Positions 27,369-46,439 of a stretch of 64,000 bases of DNA are shown here, in pieces. How positions within the stretch are numbered: the stretch's first letter is position 1; each line of letters starts with the position of its first letter. This DNA comes from Siphlonurus alternatus (lineage: Eukaryota; Arthropoda; Insecta; Ephemeroptera; Siphlonuridae). Both the position numbers and the translations under genes were made by a program. The stretch covers positions 18,539,971 to 18,603,970 of the forward strand of contig OX463785.1 of the NCBI GenBank assembly GCA_949825025.1, given 5' to 3'. The notes beneath the pieces are model-generated. The model searched no databases. It was given only the letters and a program-made list of their open reading frames with translations, and was not told the DNA's origin.

Positions 27369-30300
27369 CTGGGAACAGGAGCAAACATGTTACAATTCTA
27401 ACAAGTCATTTCTACATTAGATATAAATTATTTTTAAGAGACTAGAACCTTGGTAATAAATCATTACAGTATTTTAATTTTTTGTTCTTTGTTTAATGTC
27501 AATTTGAGCTACTGTAATACATAAACAAAAACGTATAATAAAATATAGAAAATCATTTTAAAATCACTTTATTTATTTTTTTTTTTTTTTGCTTCAATTG
27601 AACTATTGAACTGTTACAATGTTACAAGTGGCATTTATTTTACTTTAATTTCCCTGCTGTTTGTGGACCTAACCTAGAATTCATTTGTTTTAATTATATT
27701 AATTAGGGTAGGGGAAAAAATTTGTATCTCTCCCCACCAAATCATTTGGGTTCTTCAATCACCCTAAACACTTGTTAACCTACTGTGGAAACTGCATTGA
27801 ACCACTAGGCTTAGTGTGCCTGCTCACTTGTCAGTCTGGGTTTCCAGTACGACGATGCGGGGAGGCGGGGTGTGTCCCGGCTCCAACAGCTGGGCCCTCC
27901 GTGCCGCCTCTTCCTTCTCTCTCTCGGCGTGACGCTTGCGACGCTCCTCCTCTCGACGACTGATCTCCTCGTCTCGCTTCTTACGCTCCTTCTCAATCTC
28001 CTGCAACAACGTGACAAGTTTTAACAGGAGGCTAATGAAGTCATTGCAAAAGTTTTTGTACTTCCTTAAAAAAATTTTTTTAACAAAATATCTACTTTTG
28101 GTCCTGTTTCAAATATGATAAGTGATTAAACTGTGTAGCTAAATTTTAATTCACTCTTTCATTATTATTTGATCAAAACATTGTCAAGGTCTAGTAACTA
28201 GAAGGGTTTGTGACTATGTAAGTTCTAATTTTTAATAACTTTAGTAAAATATTCTACAAGTAAAATTTGTTAAAAAAAAATAGAAAAAAAATTATATTGC
28301 TCTTTTTTTCACAAATTCATTATTATTATTATATTAATACAAGTAAAAGTATTCAATTTAAATTTTTAAAGTACATTAAAAAATGAACAATAACGAAGGC
28401 AACTCAAAATGATAGTGCTTGCTGTTAACCTAAATCTAAAATATGCACTACATGGAGTACAGTGTAAGACTTAGGTGTAAAAACTGTAATGAGATATTAG
28501 AATGTGAAAATTTAAGTGGCGTAGCTTAATCGAAAGAAGGGGTAAAAATATGGTACTGTAAATTTTTTCAGATTTTTCTGAGACTGGGGACTATTTTTAA
28601 AAAATTATTGAAAGTCTATTTTGATGACATCATGGGCGGCACTCCTTAAGAAAAAGGATAAGGCAGTGCCGCCCGTGACGTCACAAAATAGACTTTCAAT
28701 AATTTTTCAAAAATAGTTCCCGGTCTCAGAAAAATCTGAAAAAATTTACAGTACCATATTTTTACCCTTTCTTTTGATTAAGCCACTTAAATTTTCACAT
28801 TCTAATATCTCATTATTAAGAGAAGAAGCTGGGGAAGAAACACTTCTAATTATTTCACATGGACACTACTACAGCTGTTTTACTTAACCCAGAAAAATAA
28901 TTCCCGAAATGAGTGAGAAGATAATTTAACTACACCTAAAAGATTTTTTCCTGGTCCAAAATATAACATTTTTCCAGAACATTAAAATAATAATTATGCA
29001 TTTGTGCATTCCAACATCACAATAAAGGTGCAGTGCTTATGTTACTATTCTACACATTAATCAAAGTAATATTATCAGTAGCTTTCATTAAAAAAAAAAA
29101 TCTTTATAACAGTAAAAAGAACTTGACATAGATTCTAGCTGATAAATATTCAATACAGTACTGCTACATTTTTTTTTTTATCTCAAATTCAAATAATAAA
29201 ATATTTAAGTTTAAAATTTATGCAAAGTTCTTTAATGAATATCTTTAAATCAATTTAATGGCTTCCTAAATAGAAGTAAAAATGTGCATATCCAATATTT
29301 AATCACAAGGACAGAAAAAAACACTGAATTGGTTGCCACAACAGCAAATAAAATTGCATAACCTGACATAACAAGTAACAACCAACACACACTCATGCTA
29401 CGTTATAAAAATTCCAAGGGTGGTTTTAACAAGGGTGACTAACCTCATAATCTTTGAGAGATATGGTCCTGCTCTGTGCCTGGCGCCAGTGAGGTGGAGT
29501 CACGCTGCGTGAGCGAGAACGGGACGGAGTGCGATACCTCTGGAACATTCCATGTTTAGTCAACATATGTGTCAGTTTCGAGAGCCCACCAATCAGAATG
29601 GCCGGCTTGTAAAATCAAAGTAACATAAAGAATTACAGTGAAACGGGGCAACATTGTTCACTTTCAGCTATATTAGTGCCTATAACTTGGAAACTAATTT
29701 TTTTTTTTTTTGCCATGATAAAAGTACCTGATGGTAGGACTCTATTTAAAGACACGAGAGCTGTCTTATTGACCTAAAGCATGTCCTAAGGAAAAAATAA
29801 AATAAGGAGTTCCCCCGCTAATGGGGCAACATTAGTCAGACTTTATTATTTTTTACGATTCTTGCTTATTTTATACGAAGTAACACAAAATAAAATAATA
29901 AAGGTGAATATATACACAGTTAAAGTTAATCTCTACAAATACAGTACATCACTTTATAAGAACTTTTTGTATTAAATATTATGCCCAGCTTTAACAGCAA
30001 ACTGACCATGTATACCATAGATTATCTTCACTATCAACAAGTTTAATCCTCAACTTAAAATTAATTTAAACTAAAAACAACAACAATTAAACTTTGCAAA
30101 GAAAGAACCCTTGTTTTAACCCCCCCCTCCCCTTCTCTTGTAGGACACTCATAGATCACAGATGACTCACCAAGGTTCCCCTGCCCTTTATCATCCTTCC
30201 GCTCTTGGTCCTGCCTCTGATCTGAGGGTCTCTCTTGCGACCTCTGTCCTCTGCAGAGTCTCTGCGACGCTGCCTCTCTTTGTTTCTCTGGTCGTTGGCC

Positions 30301-33300
30301 CCACCCTCTCGGCTCAGGAAGCGATTGGTTGGAATCTCAGGGATGTCGTCAGGGTTGATGTTGAAGGTGGTGGCCAGGGGGTGAGGGATACCTTCCTCTT
30401 CTGGCTCAGGCTCTGCCCCCTTTCCCTCTTCTTCAGCCTCAGAACCACTTTGAGTGCTACAGACGCACAAAGGTTAATGAAATTACTGTATTTAATATGT
30501 TAATTTTGTTTCAGATTTTTTTTTTAAATGTCATAACATTAATCTTATTAAAACAACCTAAATGGTTTATTTTCCTTAATTTGAATGTCATAACATTAAA
30601 GTTAAAAAAAAAAAAAATGAGCAAATAAATTCTTAAGTTAAGTTTGGATGTCTTAAAGATATTTATATCCGTGGTTAGGTGTAAGAATGGGCTTACTTAA
30701 ACGTTGCCACAATAATCTATTCTAAAGATAGGACAGTTATAATGTTTAATCTGATGGAAGTTTTAACTAAATATTTCCTATAAGATAGTAATTGTTGCTA
30801 GTTTCAGGGTCTTATTGTTTTATATTTAATGTCAAGCTCGTTAACAATAATTTTATATGTAAATCGGAGAAGAGCCAGTAACTCTATTACTTTTATCTTT
30901 TATTGCTAAAATTCTAACCCACAATTCCTTACTTGAGACTCACAAAGGCCACATTACCTTCGCTTGTCTTTCTTTGCCTTCTTCCTCTTCTTCTCCTTCT
31001 TGTCTTTCTTGCGTTTCTTGTGAGTCTCCTCTCCCTCCACGGCCGCCTCACTCTCGCTGCTGTCACTGCTGCTCACCACAACCTTCTTCTTCTTCTCTGT
31101 AACACAACAATAGTCAGGAGTATTCAATAGTCATCTACTCCGGGAGTAGATGACTATTGAATGGCAATGATATTTAGTTAAATAAGAACAAAGAGATGCC
31201 AATATGAGATTATCAGGTATTCTTTTCCTCTTTTCCTTTAAACATTGAAAGCAACCTAAACATATAGCATGTTAGAAAACCATATTAGAAAAGTCAATTT
31301 TTTTTCGAGTAATTATTAAACTACTAAAGCTACAGGTATTAATTTGAAACCATCTCCTAACCTCATTCAGGGTTCTTTTTATTATGTATCAAGAGCTTGT
31401 TTTCCTTTAAAAAAAATCTTTAATGCCAAAAAAAAAACTTATTTTTTTTACATAGTTTTGGATAGAGCATTGGGAATACCGCAAAATCAGCTGACTTGAA
31501 GCCTCATTTTGTCAATAAAAGAAGCTGTTATCAGCCTGACTGAGAAAAAGTTCTAGAGCAAAAAGAAAAATTAAAAAAGCAATAATTCATTAAAGAATGT
31601 AGTCACCTTTCTTCTTGAGTTTGAGGACCAGTTCTCCGCAGTTGGCCACCTTGGCGTCCTGAAGTGGTCTGCTCGTCCTGTCCACGGGTAAGCTCTCGAT
31701 CTGGGACACCACGGTCTGTCCGGAAATCACCTGTCCAAACACAACGTGGATCCTGCAAAGCAAGCACAACGTCAGTATTGCACGCTTAGATCCTTCATAC
31801 TAGAAGTTATAAGTTTGGACTCAAGCTTTTTAGAGTAGAGAGGTATGAGGAAGAAACTACAGTATGTCAGTGTCTTATACTTCTTACTGTATCCAAGTTT
31901 CTAGTGTAGAAAACTATAGTTCTGCATTTTCCCTGAAGAGGCAAAACATTTGTAACTGGTATTTAAACATTAAACAGAGGAGGGGTGTCCAAATGCAGTT
32001 TTTTAACAAAAGGATGATAATTTTAAAAATAGGAGAAGTATATTTTTCAGGTGGTGTACCTTTTGTAAAAATTTTAGTTTTTGGGCTCATCCTCTGTATT
32101 TAAAACAAAAGCCATGTTCTTGAAATCACCACCCTCTTTCCCTAATTTTATTCATGGGACATCCTTCTACCAATAAAAAATAGTATAATATAATTGAAAA
32201 AAAAAATCAGTAAGTTTCCTAATCAAACAAGCTTTAAATTATGACATGACAAATAAAATTGAGTCTCTCTCCACTCTATACTAGTCCAAACCTGCATGGT
32301 TATGACACTTACCCATCTAGATGTGGGGCTGGCATGGTGGTTCTATAACAGCAATCAGAGATCAAGCAACACAGATTAAGATCACCGTCCTTCTAGGTGA
32401 TATGCTTCATCGCCAGCTACATAACACAGAAAAAACACCAACAGCAAAACTATTGATTTCTCTTTAAATATTGACAGCGAATACATAGTATGAAATTGTT
32501 TTTTTTTTTTTTTTTTTTTTTAAGTTTGATGGATAATACAGTCAACCGGGGTAACATTGAAGGGTTTTTACTACCTTTCTGATCATAACTTTAAAAAAAA
32601 AATATCTGGCAAATAAAAAAATTACCAGTTGTGTAACTTAGCTAGAGATGTCTAAAGATGTTTGTAAAATTTTTTTGCCCCAATTATTAACTGTAAAAAA
32701 AAATTAAAACAAGCCCTTCAAAGTTACCCCGGCAATGGGGTAACATTGAAGGGCCTTGCGGACACTTATATTCAAGCAACTTAAAAGTGTAATTTTTTTA
32801 TTAATGTGTCCTACCATGTAATTTACTGTTCTGGACATATTTTTCAGTAACTTAGTAGCATATTAAACCATTATTTGCAGTTAATTAAAGGTTAATTAGA
32901 TAATTAATTACAGTAATTAATTAAAATCCTCAAAATATTTTAAACATTCATTTTATTTATTTATTTTTCTCTCTCTGAACATAATATTGTGTCATATATG
33001 TTTACAAACATTAATAATTTTATAAGAATGCAGAAGAATTTAAAAAGTTAAGTTGAAACTTTTTAGAAATTTCTTCTCTTCATGTTCAGGCTTGAACTGG
33101 CATCATTTCCGGAATAGTATTCGGATGGTTAACAGAGAACTTGAAGTCCTTGGTCAGTTGGCTGTTCAATTATGAACATATAGTTGAACCATTTTGAATA
33201 TCACAATACATCTTCTTTAACTTGACAAGCAGATAAGTTCCAGAGGTGAAGCCTCAGTTCCGTCGCTAAGTCGCTAATCCCAGTGACGAGCTCACTTGTC

Positions 33301-36300
33301 AGTTGTAGACAGGGTCATGTTTTTTTTTTTTTTTTTTTTTTTTATGTCACTATAATCTGTGTTATTCCCATTTGTAATTTTTTGTCATCATTGTTTGAGC
33401 TCTTTTTGTCATTCACACTCTGATCACTTACTCTTGACTTTGCAACAGACGAGGAATGTCGACACTCTTCACTCTTACCTAGTGCCATCTTTAGGCAAGG
33501 GAGGGGAGGGGTCATGCATGGTTGGGATCATTCGTGTTAACTAAATATACCACCCATTGCCCCTCCATCTTCCATAACCCCACCAGACTCAGCTGACTCA
33601 CTCTGACTTCAGACCTGGAGAAATGTGCTGGAGACACACTTTTACCTGATGCCACCTGTAGACAGGGGGGAAGGGGAGGGAGGGGGAGTCCATAGTTTAG
33701 GTCACCTCTAGAATAGTTCTTAAGTTCAAAAAAACTCCCACCCACTGCTCCTTCTAGTCCCTGTACCCCTCCATCCCAAAACTTTTAGCGGACTCACTCT
33801 GACTTTCATACTCCGACGAGGAGCAATATAACTTGAGGCAGTGGCTTGGTTGCCTGGTTCTACTTGAAGGCAAAAGGGGTTCCATGGGGTGGGGGGGGGG
33901 GGGATGGCTAGGTGACTTACTGGTAGGTCTAAATTTTCATCAGTGCAGTCTTGATTGTATACACTCTTTGTATTTGTTGATCTCTTCTGTACTCGAATCA
34001 GGCCTACCGGTAGTCCGTAAGAGATTTCTTAATGAATCTGAAATTAAAATTTAATTAGTATGATTGTAGTTCTGTTCTAACCTTTATCATAAAATTAATA
34101 AATTAATTTAACAGTAACTGAGTCTTAAAAATGTTCAGGCATGAAATGAGACAAATATAGTTTTAATGTCAAACAATAGCACAGTACCGGTAATTACAGG
34201 TAATGGCATAGACAATCCCCCCCCCCCCCCCCCCCAATTGATGTTGTGGTACATAGAGAAATACATGGGCAATGGGTGGGTTCACTTTCCCCTACTCACT
34301 TCTCATGGGAGAAACATTCTGAAAGATGGAAGACTTTTTTTGGAACTTTTTTCTGGCTCCGCCACGGAGTACCGGACCAGAATAAAGTGCTAAAAATCAT
34401 TGTGGTGGACTTAAAAGAGAAAAAAGTAGTTCAAAATGAATTGAAATGTATGATGCAATGATATATAGTATGATTTGTGCACTAAATTTTGTATCAGATT
34501 CTTTTTAAAGCTTCATTCAAGTAAATAGTGATGTTCTCTAAAGCCCTTCAAAGTTACCCCGCCGAGCCCTTCAATGTTACCCCATTGAAAGTAAAAATTC
34601 ATAAAAAAAAAAGTTACAGGAAAAATTTCAAATCCTTTGGTACATGTGTTAAGAAGGGTTGAAATATAACACTGAATAGCATTACAAGCTCTAACTTGTA
34701 TTTGCTTACCTTGTGGATGGCTTATTTCCAGACTTCTTATTTTGGTCACATTTTTCATTCTTCAGTAAAAAAAAATAATTATCTCCAATTTATCAACTGC
34801 AACCCTTAAATCTATTTTTCTCCATTAGCTAATAACATGTTCCTACCATATAGTGAGAAAAAACTTCAGTGTACACATTAGATTGGTCTATAAAAAATCA
34901 CAAATCTTTATTTTCCTCATTTTCAAAGTTACCCCGGGCTTTCAAAGTTACCCCGGTTGACTGTAATAAAAAAAAATATTGTCAGGAGATAAAATAAGAC
35001 AAATTTAATGTATTTCAACATATAAAATTGGGTTTGAAAATTATTATTTTTTATAAACAGACATTATAAAAAATAGTGAACTCTTTAGAGAATTTGTAAA
35101 ATATTGTGTACATCTGTGGTGTGTTGATGTATGAATTAAAGTTGATTGACTACGTAGTAATATTAATTATTAATATTATTTTACTGTCCATATCGACAGT
35201 AAAATAGATTATCGACCTCAATTTTTTTATTGCAGAAATGGATAGAGGGTGCAAAGTTATGCTACCCTGATTTTTTTAAGATTTTTTAAAGCCTGGGAAG
35301 TATTTTTAAAAATTTATTGAAAGTTCTTTTTGTGACGTCATGAGACGCCGCTCTTTGACAAAAAGATAGGACTTGCCGCCTCGTGACGTCACAAAAAGGA
35401 CTTTCCATAATTTTTTAAAAATAGTTCCTGGGCTCTAAAAAATCTGAAAAAAAATCAGGGTAGTATAACTTTGCACGCTCTATCCATTTCTGCAATAAAA
35501 AAAAAAAATTAAGGTCGATACTCCATTAAGTATTCTTTGAGGAACAAGCTATGTACTCCTATAATTGGGCATTACATTCACTAGCCAGTAATCAAACTCT
35601 ACTAGAACTGCACAGTTCGATTTGAAGTTTCATTCATTTAGATCTGATTTCAGCAATTACAAATAACACTTAGTTCACGAGAAATGTTAACTCTTAAAAA
35701 CATGAAGATCTCCAAAACTAAAATAAAAATTGATTTGTGAACAAATAAAAAATTATTTAACACAAATATAAAATATTCATAATTATCAATATAACTAACA
35801 CTTAAGGTAAAATATAAAGTACATAAGTTCAAAAGGAAAAACGATACAGTAATTAAAAATAAAAATGACAAATTTGACACTAGAAAGTAAATTATTTTAA
35901 TAAAAAAATCCAAAGCAAAATAATTATTGTATATTACATTCTACAGTAATATAAGTCAACATAACTTTATAACCAGTTGAAAATTACGGTAAATTATCTA
36001 TTGATTAAAAAGGGTATTTATAATTACAATTTCTGGTAATAGTACAAACGAGCTGTACATATATGTAGTATTTCAATTTCTCTTTTTTAAAATTATATTT
36101 CAGTTCTCCCTTTTTTCTTGTTCCGTATTTTAGAATTAGCAAAAAACTGCAGTCCTCACACAGGATTTAAATTGTATTTATTTTAACGCAAGACCTAATA
36201 TCTAGTAGAGCAAGATAATTTCAAATTTCAGGAAATCAACGAGTCTACATTCCTGATCATACTTACATAAAGAACTGGGAGCTATTTGTGTTTCTTCCTC

Positions 36301-37379
36301 GGTTAGCCATTGATAACAGGAATTTGCGGTCATGCTTTTGTAGAAGATTTTCATCTAACAGAAACAAACAGTACTTTAGCAAAAATTCTCTATAACTTTT
36401 AACGCATTTATAAACTCTTGCAAGGAATATGTTAAACTCTACACCTCTAAAAAGTACGAACTTTATCCCTGTTGTGTTTGTATTTGGGGGGGAGGGGGGG
36501 GGGGGGAACTAGGCTGATAGTATTTAAAATTATTTTTTTGTTGTGTTAATTATCGTACATCTTCAGTCATTGGTACATTCTAGCGGATCTTAGAATACGT
36601 GTAGAGTTTGTAGTGCAGGAGTTCATTGGCCAAACACTTGCCAAAGTATTCCCAAGCCCAAGAAAAAAAAAAAAAATCAAAATGAGGATCACTGCAGATT
36701 AAATTGGAGGTCTGCATGGGCCAAATTTTTGAGGCCTGGCTTGGTCCGTTTGTGGCCCAACTGTCATCTACGGTCATTGTACTCAAAGCAGAGGGGGTTG
36801 GTACAGGGGGGCACGTCAGGTATTTTGTTGAGTATATTCGATACAGTATTAATTTTATACTTTCTTAATTTGTGACGCAAGTGTACCTCTGTGGCTTTTT
36901 ATTTTAGTGCTATAAAATTGCTATATACGACCCACTATAAAGATAGGACCTGACCGGCTCACAAGCAAGGCCCAAGCCCGTGCAGACTTCTACATTGTAT
37001 TCCATAATGTTTTTGACATTATGGGGTAAAGTTTGTGCTATTTGAGATGTACTTTCAAGACTGTGAGCTTACCTGCAAAGGTACCCCCATAGATAGACTC
37101 TCCTCCAGATCCATTTCCAGCAATAAAATCTCCTCCTTGAATCATAAAATCACGAACCACTCTATGGAAGATAGAGCCTCGGAAATGAAGTGGCTTGCCC
37201 AGCTCTCCAACACCCTTCTCCCCAGTACACAGTGCTCGAAAGTTCTCCGCAGTTTTCGGACAAACGTCCGAGAAGAGCTCCATCACCACACGTCCCATTG
37301 GCAGACCGCCAATCTCGATGTCCATGAAACATCTCGGACGAATTTCAAGTGGCTTATCAGACGTAACACTGCCAACCAT
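26492..37379 (-). CDS. PPIG: SR-rich nuclear cyclophilin (peptidyl-prolyl isomerase G / NKTR / Moca-cyp family)
   Basis: Minus-strand gene with nine coding exons: 37379-37073, 36354-36267, 32342-32313, 31752-31607, 31096-30958, 30456-30171, 29539-29444, 28000-27828 and 27368-26492. Joined they give 2142 nt (713 aa plus stop) with matching phases throughout. Residues ~15-185 are a cyclophilin domain with R73, F78, Q81, F131 and H144 at the catalytic positions; the position of cyclophilin A Trp121 is His139, as in PPIG and NKTR, a change linked to weak cyclosporin binding. Then follow a Lys/Ser/Glu-rich linker, the family motifs [29 protein letters not shown] and TPPHWRQ, a charged helical stretch, and an RS domain of R-K-R-S-x-S-P repeats. 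Family role: proline isomerase of nuclear speckles acting with splicing factors. The ATG is preceded in frame by TAG within the same exon (acceptor at 37404). I see no clear AATAAA close to the stop. PPIG versus NKTR is not resolved. Confidence 0.96.
28488..28815. mobile_element. fold-back MITE, CTGAAAAAATC family member 1
   Basis: Outer arms TAATGAGATATTAGAATGTG and inverse. Inner arms contain TTTTTCAGATTTTTCTGAGA, then ACTATTTTTAAAAAATTATTGAAAG-type sequence and TGACATCA/TGACGTCA. It lies in the PPIG intron between exons 29444 and 28000. The inner-arm words recur in members at 35211, 40022, 42983 and 61197, while the outer arms differ. Confidence 0.8.
29634..29850. repeat. Tc1/mariner-type terminal fragment
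   Basis: TACAGTGAAACGGGGCAACA is a typical TA + CAGT terminus and resembles the ends of the 32539-34963 element (CAGTCAACCGGGGTAACA). A second GGGGCAACATTAGTCAGA word follows at about 29823. I find no opposite terminus, so this looks like a deletion remnant in a PPIG intron. Confidence 0.45.
31122..31162. repeat. perfect 20-bp palindrome next to a splice acceptor
   Basis: ATTCAATAGTCATCTACTCC, one G, then its exact reverse complement. It starts 26 nt upstream of the PPIG exon beginning at 31096 (minus strand), where the branch point would be expected. It may be a tiny fold-back element or an RNA hairpin in the pre-mRNA. Confidence 0.85.
32313..32342 (-). CDS. PPIG: PPIG 30-nt micro-exon
   Basis: Encodes [10 protein letters not shown] with split codons at both ends. 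It is bounded by TTATAG and GG|GTAAGT. It restores the FFI-TTxPxPHLDG-xHVVFG join conserved in the family between the exons at 36267-36354 and 31607-31752. It sits just downstream of a large intron (32343-36266) that carries a Tc1-like element and a MITE. Confidence 0.93.
33430..33905. repeat. imperfect minisatellite inside the Tc1-like element
   Basis: Two to three diverged units carry the landmarks GACTCACTCTGACTT, CTAGTGCCATCT / CTGATGCCACCT, AGGCAAGGGAGGGGAGGGG-type G-rich runs and ACCACCCATTGCCCC / CCCACCCACTGCTCC. Spacing is roughly 180-190 bp. It ends in a G-run near 33890. Confidence 0.55.
34217..34235. repeat. poly(C) run
   Basis: Nineteen consecutive C residues inside the Tc1-like element; length is unreliable in assemblies. 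A similar G-run lies at about 36486-36506. Confidence 0.9.
35211..35519. mobile_element. fold-back MITE, CTGAAAAAATC family member 2
   Basis: Outer arms ATCGACCTCAATTTTTTTAT and inverse; an inner TTGCAGAAATGGATAGAG block; then the family core with GTGACGTCA in both arms. The outer arms match member 5 (61197-61487) but not members 1, 3 or 4. It lies in the large PPIG intron. Confidence 0.8.
37073..37379 (-). CDS. PPIG: PPIG first coding exon: start codon and core of the cyclophilin fold
   Basis: Encodes residues 1-102 plus one base. It carries [12 protein letters not shown], the [15 protein letters not shown] catalytic strand and [12 protein letters not shown], all hallmarks of large nuclear cyclophilins. 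The donor is G|GTAAGC at 37072. The exon extends 24 nt 5' of the ATG to an acceptor (TTGACAG at 37404), so at least one upstream non-coding exon must exist, probably between 37.4 and 38.4 kb. Confidence 0.95.
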
Positions 37380-37582
37380 TTCAGAATCTTCTTTTATCTA
37401 AACCTGTCAATGAAACATTAAATTATTAGTTTTCTTCTAGAATATTCCGATCAATGCTACCATAACCAAACTGTCTACTGTCATTAATTTTAATTAGACT
37501 GATATAGGCTATGCCTATTTAATGCCATACAGAAAGCAAGTAAAAAATTTAAAGCTGATGGTGAGAATGTCCACCGGTAAAA

Positions 37583-37655
37583 TGTATGCATACTGTATGC
37601 ATAATGCTGAAATATCATACTGTACAAAGTACAGTATGCATACAGTATGTAAAGG
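37583..37655. repeat. nested TATGCATAC palindromes
   Basis: GCATACTGTATGCATA and TACAGTATGCATACAG form overlapping inverted repeats around a TACTGTACAAAGTACAGTA centre, with further ATGCAT words to about 37790. It lies between PPIG and TMEM161, 5' of the first PPIG coding exon. Possibly a decayed fold-back. Confidence 0.45.
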
Positions 37656-38433
37656 AATGAGTATAGACTGTTCTGTATATACAGCATATGCAAACATAAA
37701 TATGCATACTACCCGCGCCTAACCGATATATGATATGATACAATAATATGCAGAGCAATTAACGTGCACGATATGCATATGCATACATCAGAATATCACT
37801 GACCCAGGAGAGCCAGACTGACCCCTCTTTTGCATACTTTTTTTAACAGAATGAATGAAAAGAAACCTGTCAACTGTGAATATACTTTAATGATCTTAGT
37901 TCTAAACCTAATCAATGATAAATGTATTGGTTATGCCAAGTAATAATCTATGAAACGTCCATATCAAAATATTTATGCCGGCAAACATTTAATCCAACAT
38001 GGAAGCCTTGGTGTTAAAAAAGACGCCCAACAAAAACATCATAAAACTATTTTATACATTAAGCATTGTTTATGGAATGATTACCATACCTTCAGAAAAA
38101 ATCACTTAGTATTATTCACATGCCACTTGCACAATATATGCTGTAAATAATTAAAAATCGATAGAAATACGTTCAATTGAAGCATATACAGCGTGTTGTC
38201 CAAGTCGTTGGTGTTGTCTAAATTTTTCACGCAATGATTAACTGGAAAGTGCTGCCATCTATAAAATAATTTTGAGTTCTAGGTTCTAGCGGTAAATAAT
38301 TAAAACATAAAAAAAATTAACACTTATTTAGAGAATCCTTATTGATTCGATTGATTACTGGTGCAGCTAATTGCACAAGAAACCTTGACTTCCTCTAAAT
38401 GAATTGCCATTAAAAGCATGCAATTAATGTAAC

Positions 38434-38498
38434 TTTATTTTACTAACAAACATAAAAACAACAACACATAAATAGTGAAAACAAGAATCGTTTTTATT
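38434..38498 (-). terminator. TMEM161 polyadenylation signals
   Basis: AATAAA occurs on the minus strand at 38498-38493 and again at 38439-38434, about 40 and 100 nt after the TMEM161 stop codon. Either could direct 3' end formation. Confidence 0.55.
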
Positions 38499-38535
38499 AC
38501 AAACCACATCACACACTACACAAAAATAATACATA

Positions 38536-45187
<6,652 letters not shown>

Positions 45188-45377
45188 TTTGTGAAATAAA
45201 AACTCCTTTCTTGACTTAAATAATAACTTATTTCAATATTATGATATTTCCCAGGTGTGTAGCATTATGCAAAGAAAACGTGGGATAGTACAAAATGTGG
45301 ATTAAATTAAAATAGCTGCACCAACACCGCTTGCCAAGTTCTACAGCCTATTTTTGTCGTCTGCTAGAAATATTTAG

Positions 45378-45389
45378 TGCGCATGCGCA
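45378..45389. promoter_or_regulatory. NRF1-type palindrome upstream of TMEM161
   Basis: TGCGCATGCGCA is a perfect match to the nuclear respiratory factor 1 palindrome. It lies 191 bp upstream of the TMEM161 start codon (minus strand), where a TATA-less promoter would be expected. No TATA box is evident between it and the ATG. Assignment as the core promoter is inference. Confidence 0.55.
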
Positions 45390-45419
45390 ACTTTGTATTT
45401 ATTTTTTAAAAAGACCGCG

Positions 45420-45525
45420 AAATGCGGTAAAAAAAATATATAAATTATATATTAAAAAAAAAAAATAATAATAATAATAATAAATAATAAAAAAATATAT
45501 AAATTATATATTTTTTTTACCTCAA
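45420..45525. repeat. AT-rich inverted repeat flanking an (AAT)n run
   Basis: GGTAAAAAAAATATATAAAT and its near inverse flank an (AAT)n core. It is immediately upstream of the NRF1 motif in TMEM161 sense and could affect assembly or local chromatin. Confidence 0.5.
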
Positions 45526-46439
45526 CTGGTATAGTATGATTAATTTAAGATAAAAAAGATTACTGAGCAATCAATAAATATACAAATTGTTTAAAAATAT
45601 AACATAATATATATATATTTTTTTTTCTTGAAAGCTATTTTTATATAGCTTACGGTGCAAAGTTATAAAAAAATTTAATGATTTTAATTAATTTAAACCG
45701 GCTATATTAAACCGCATGCATGTATATATCAATGCACCCTCTGTTCCTAGCTTTCTTTATTAAGCATGTATTATAATATGAAAATATCCCGGCCTGTACT
45801 GATTCTATCCATATGTATGATTTTTCTTGGTCATTTAATACCAAAAAAAAAAGGGGTAAAGTGCTTTATTATGCAATACATATTTATATTGTATATCTTA
45901 TATTGCCCCAGAAAATCTCCTTCCAATTATATCTTTGACCCCGGCATGGATGTTCTGAATTATTTAAAATGTTAATAGGTAATAAAATGCTTCTATAGTT
46001 GATTTAAAAAAAAAAAAAATATTACATTCAACTTATAGGTATAATTATTGCTTAATTAACCTTAACCTTAAGGTAATGAGAAGGATAATAAAAGTAATAA
46101 ATTATTTTTTTCTAAGAAATCTAAAATATATTTCATTGTATAGCCATTTTTAAGCACAGTAACACAATTTAATTATCATTTCTTATTAATTAATTATTAT
46201 TTCTAACAATGCTGCATCTTTTTTTATTATTAATTAATTAATATCTAACAAAACTTAATTTATGATAAATTGTATAACAAATAAAAAAACTATGATAATA
46301 TTTATACAGTCAAATTATCATATCTATATATAATATTTTTAATTTTCTTGTAAACTTTATAAAACTTAATATAAACAATCCATTTATTGTAAAGGTGTTT
46401 TCTCTCCATACTTAAATGGACAATTGCATAGATGTTCAC

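Larger units (their letters stand above)
32539..34963. mobile_element. non-autonomous Tc1/mariner-like element (2.4 kb)
   Basis: Both ends read CAGTCAACCGGGGTAACWTT in inverted orientation and both are flanked by TA, the Tc1/mariner signature. GGGGTAACATTGAAGGG-type words recur near both ends (32706-32755 and 34541-34585 as well as the termini). The interior has no frame resembling a transposase; it has a G-rich imperfect tandem repeat (period ~180-190 bp, about 33430-33900). It lies in the large PPIG intron. Confidence 0.75.

Noticed and set aside
26439..27401. Several plus-strand frames opposite the PPIG last exon
   Set aside because: They are shadows of the RS-domain codons; the minus strand has the family motifs and splice signals.
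37490..37722. Three overlapping frames rich in Tyr, Met and His
   Set aside because: They arise from the TATGCATAC palindrome cluster.
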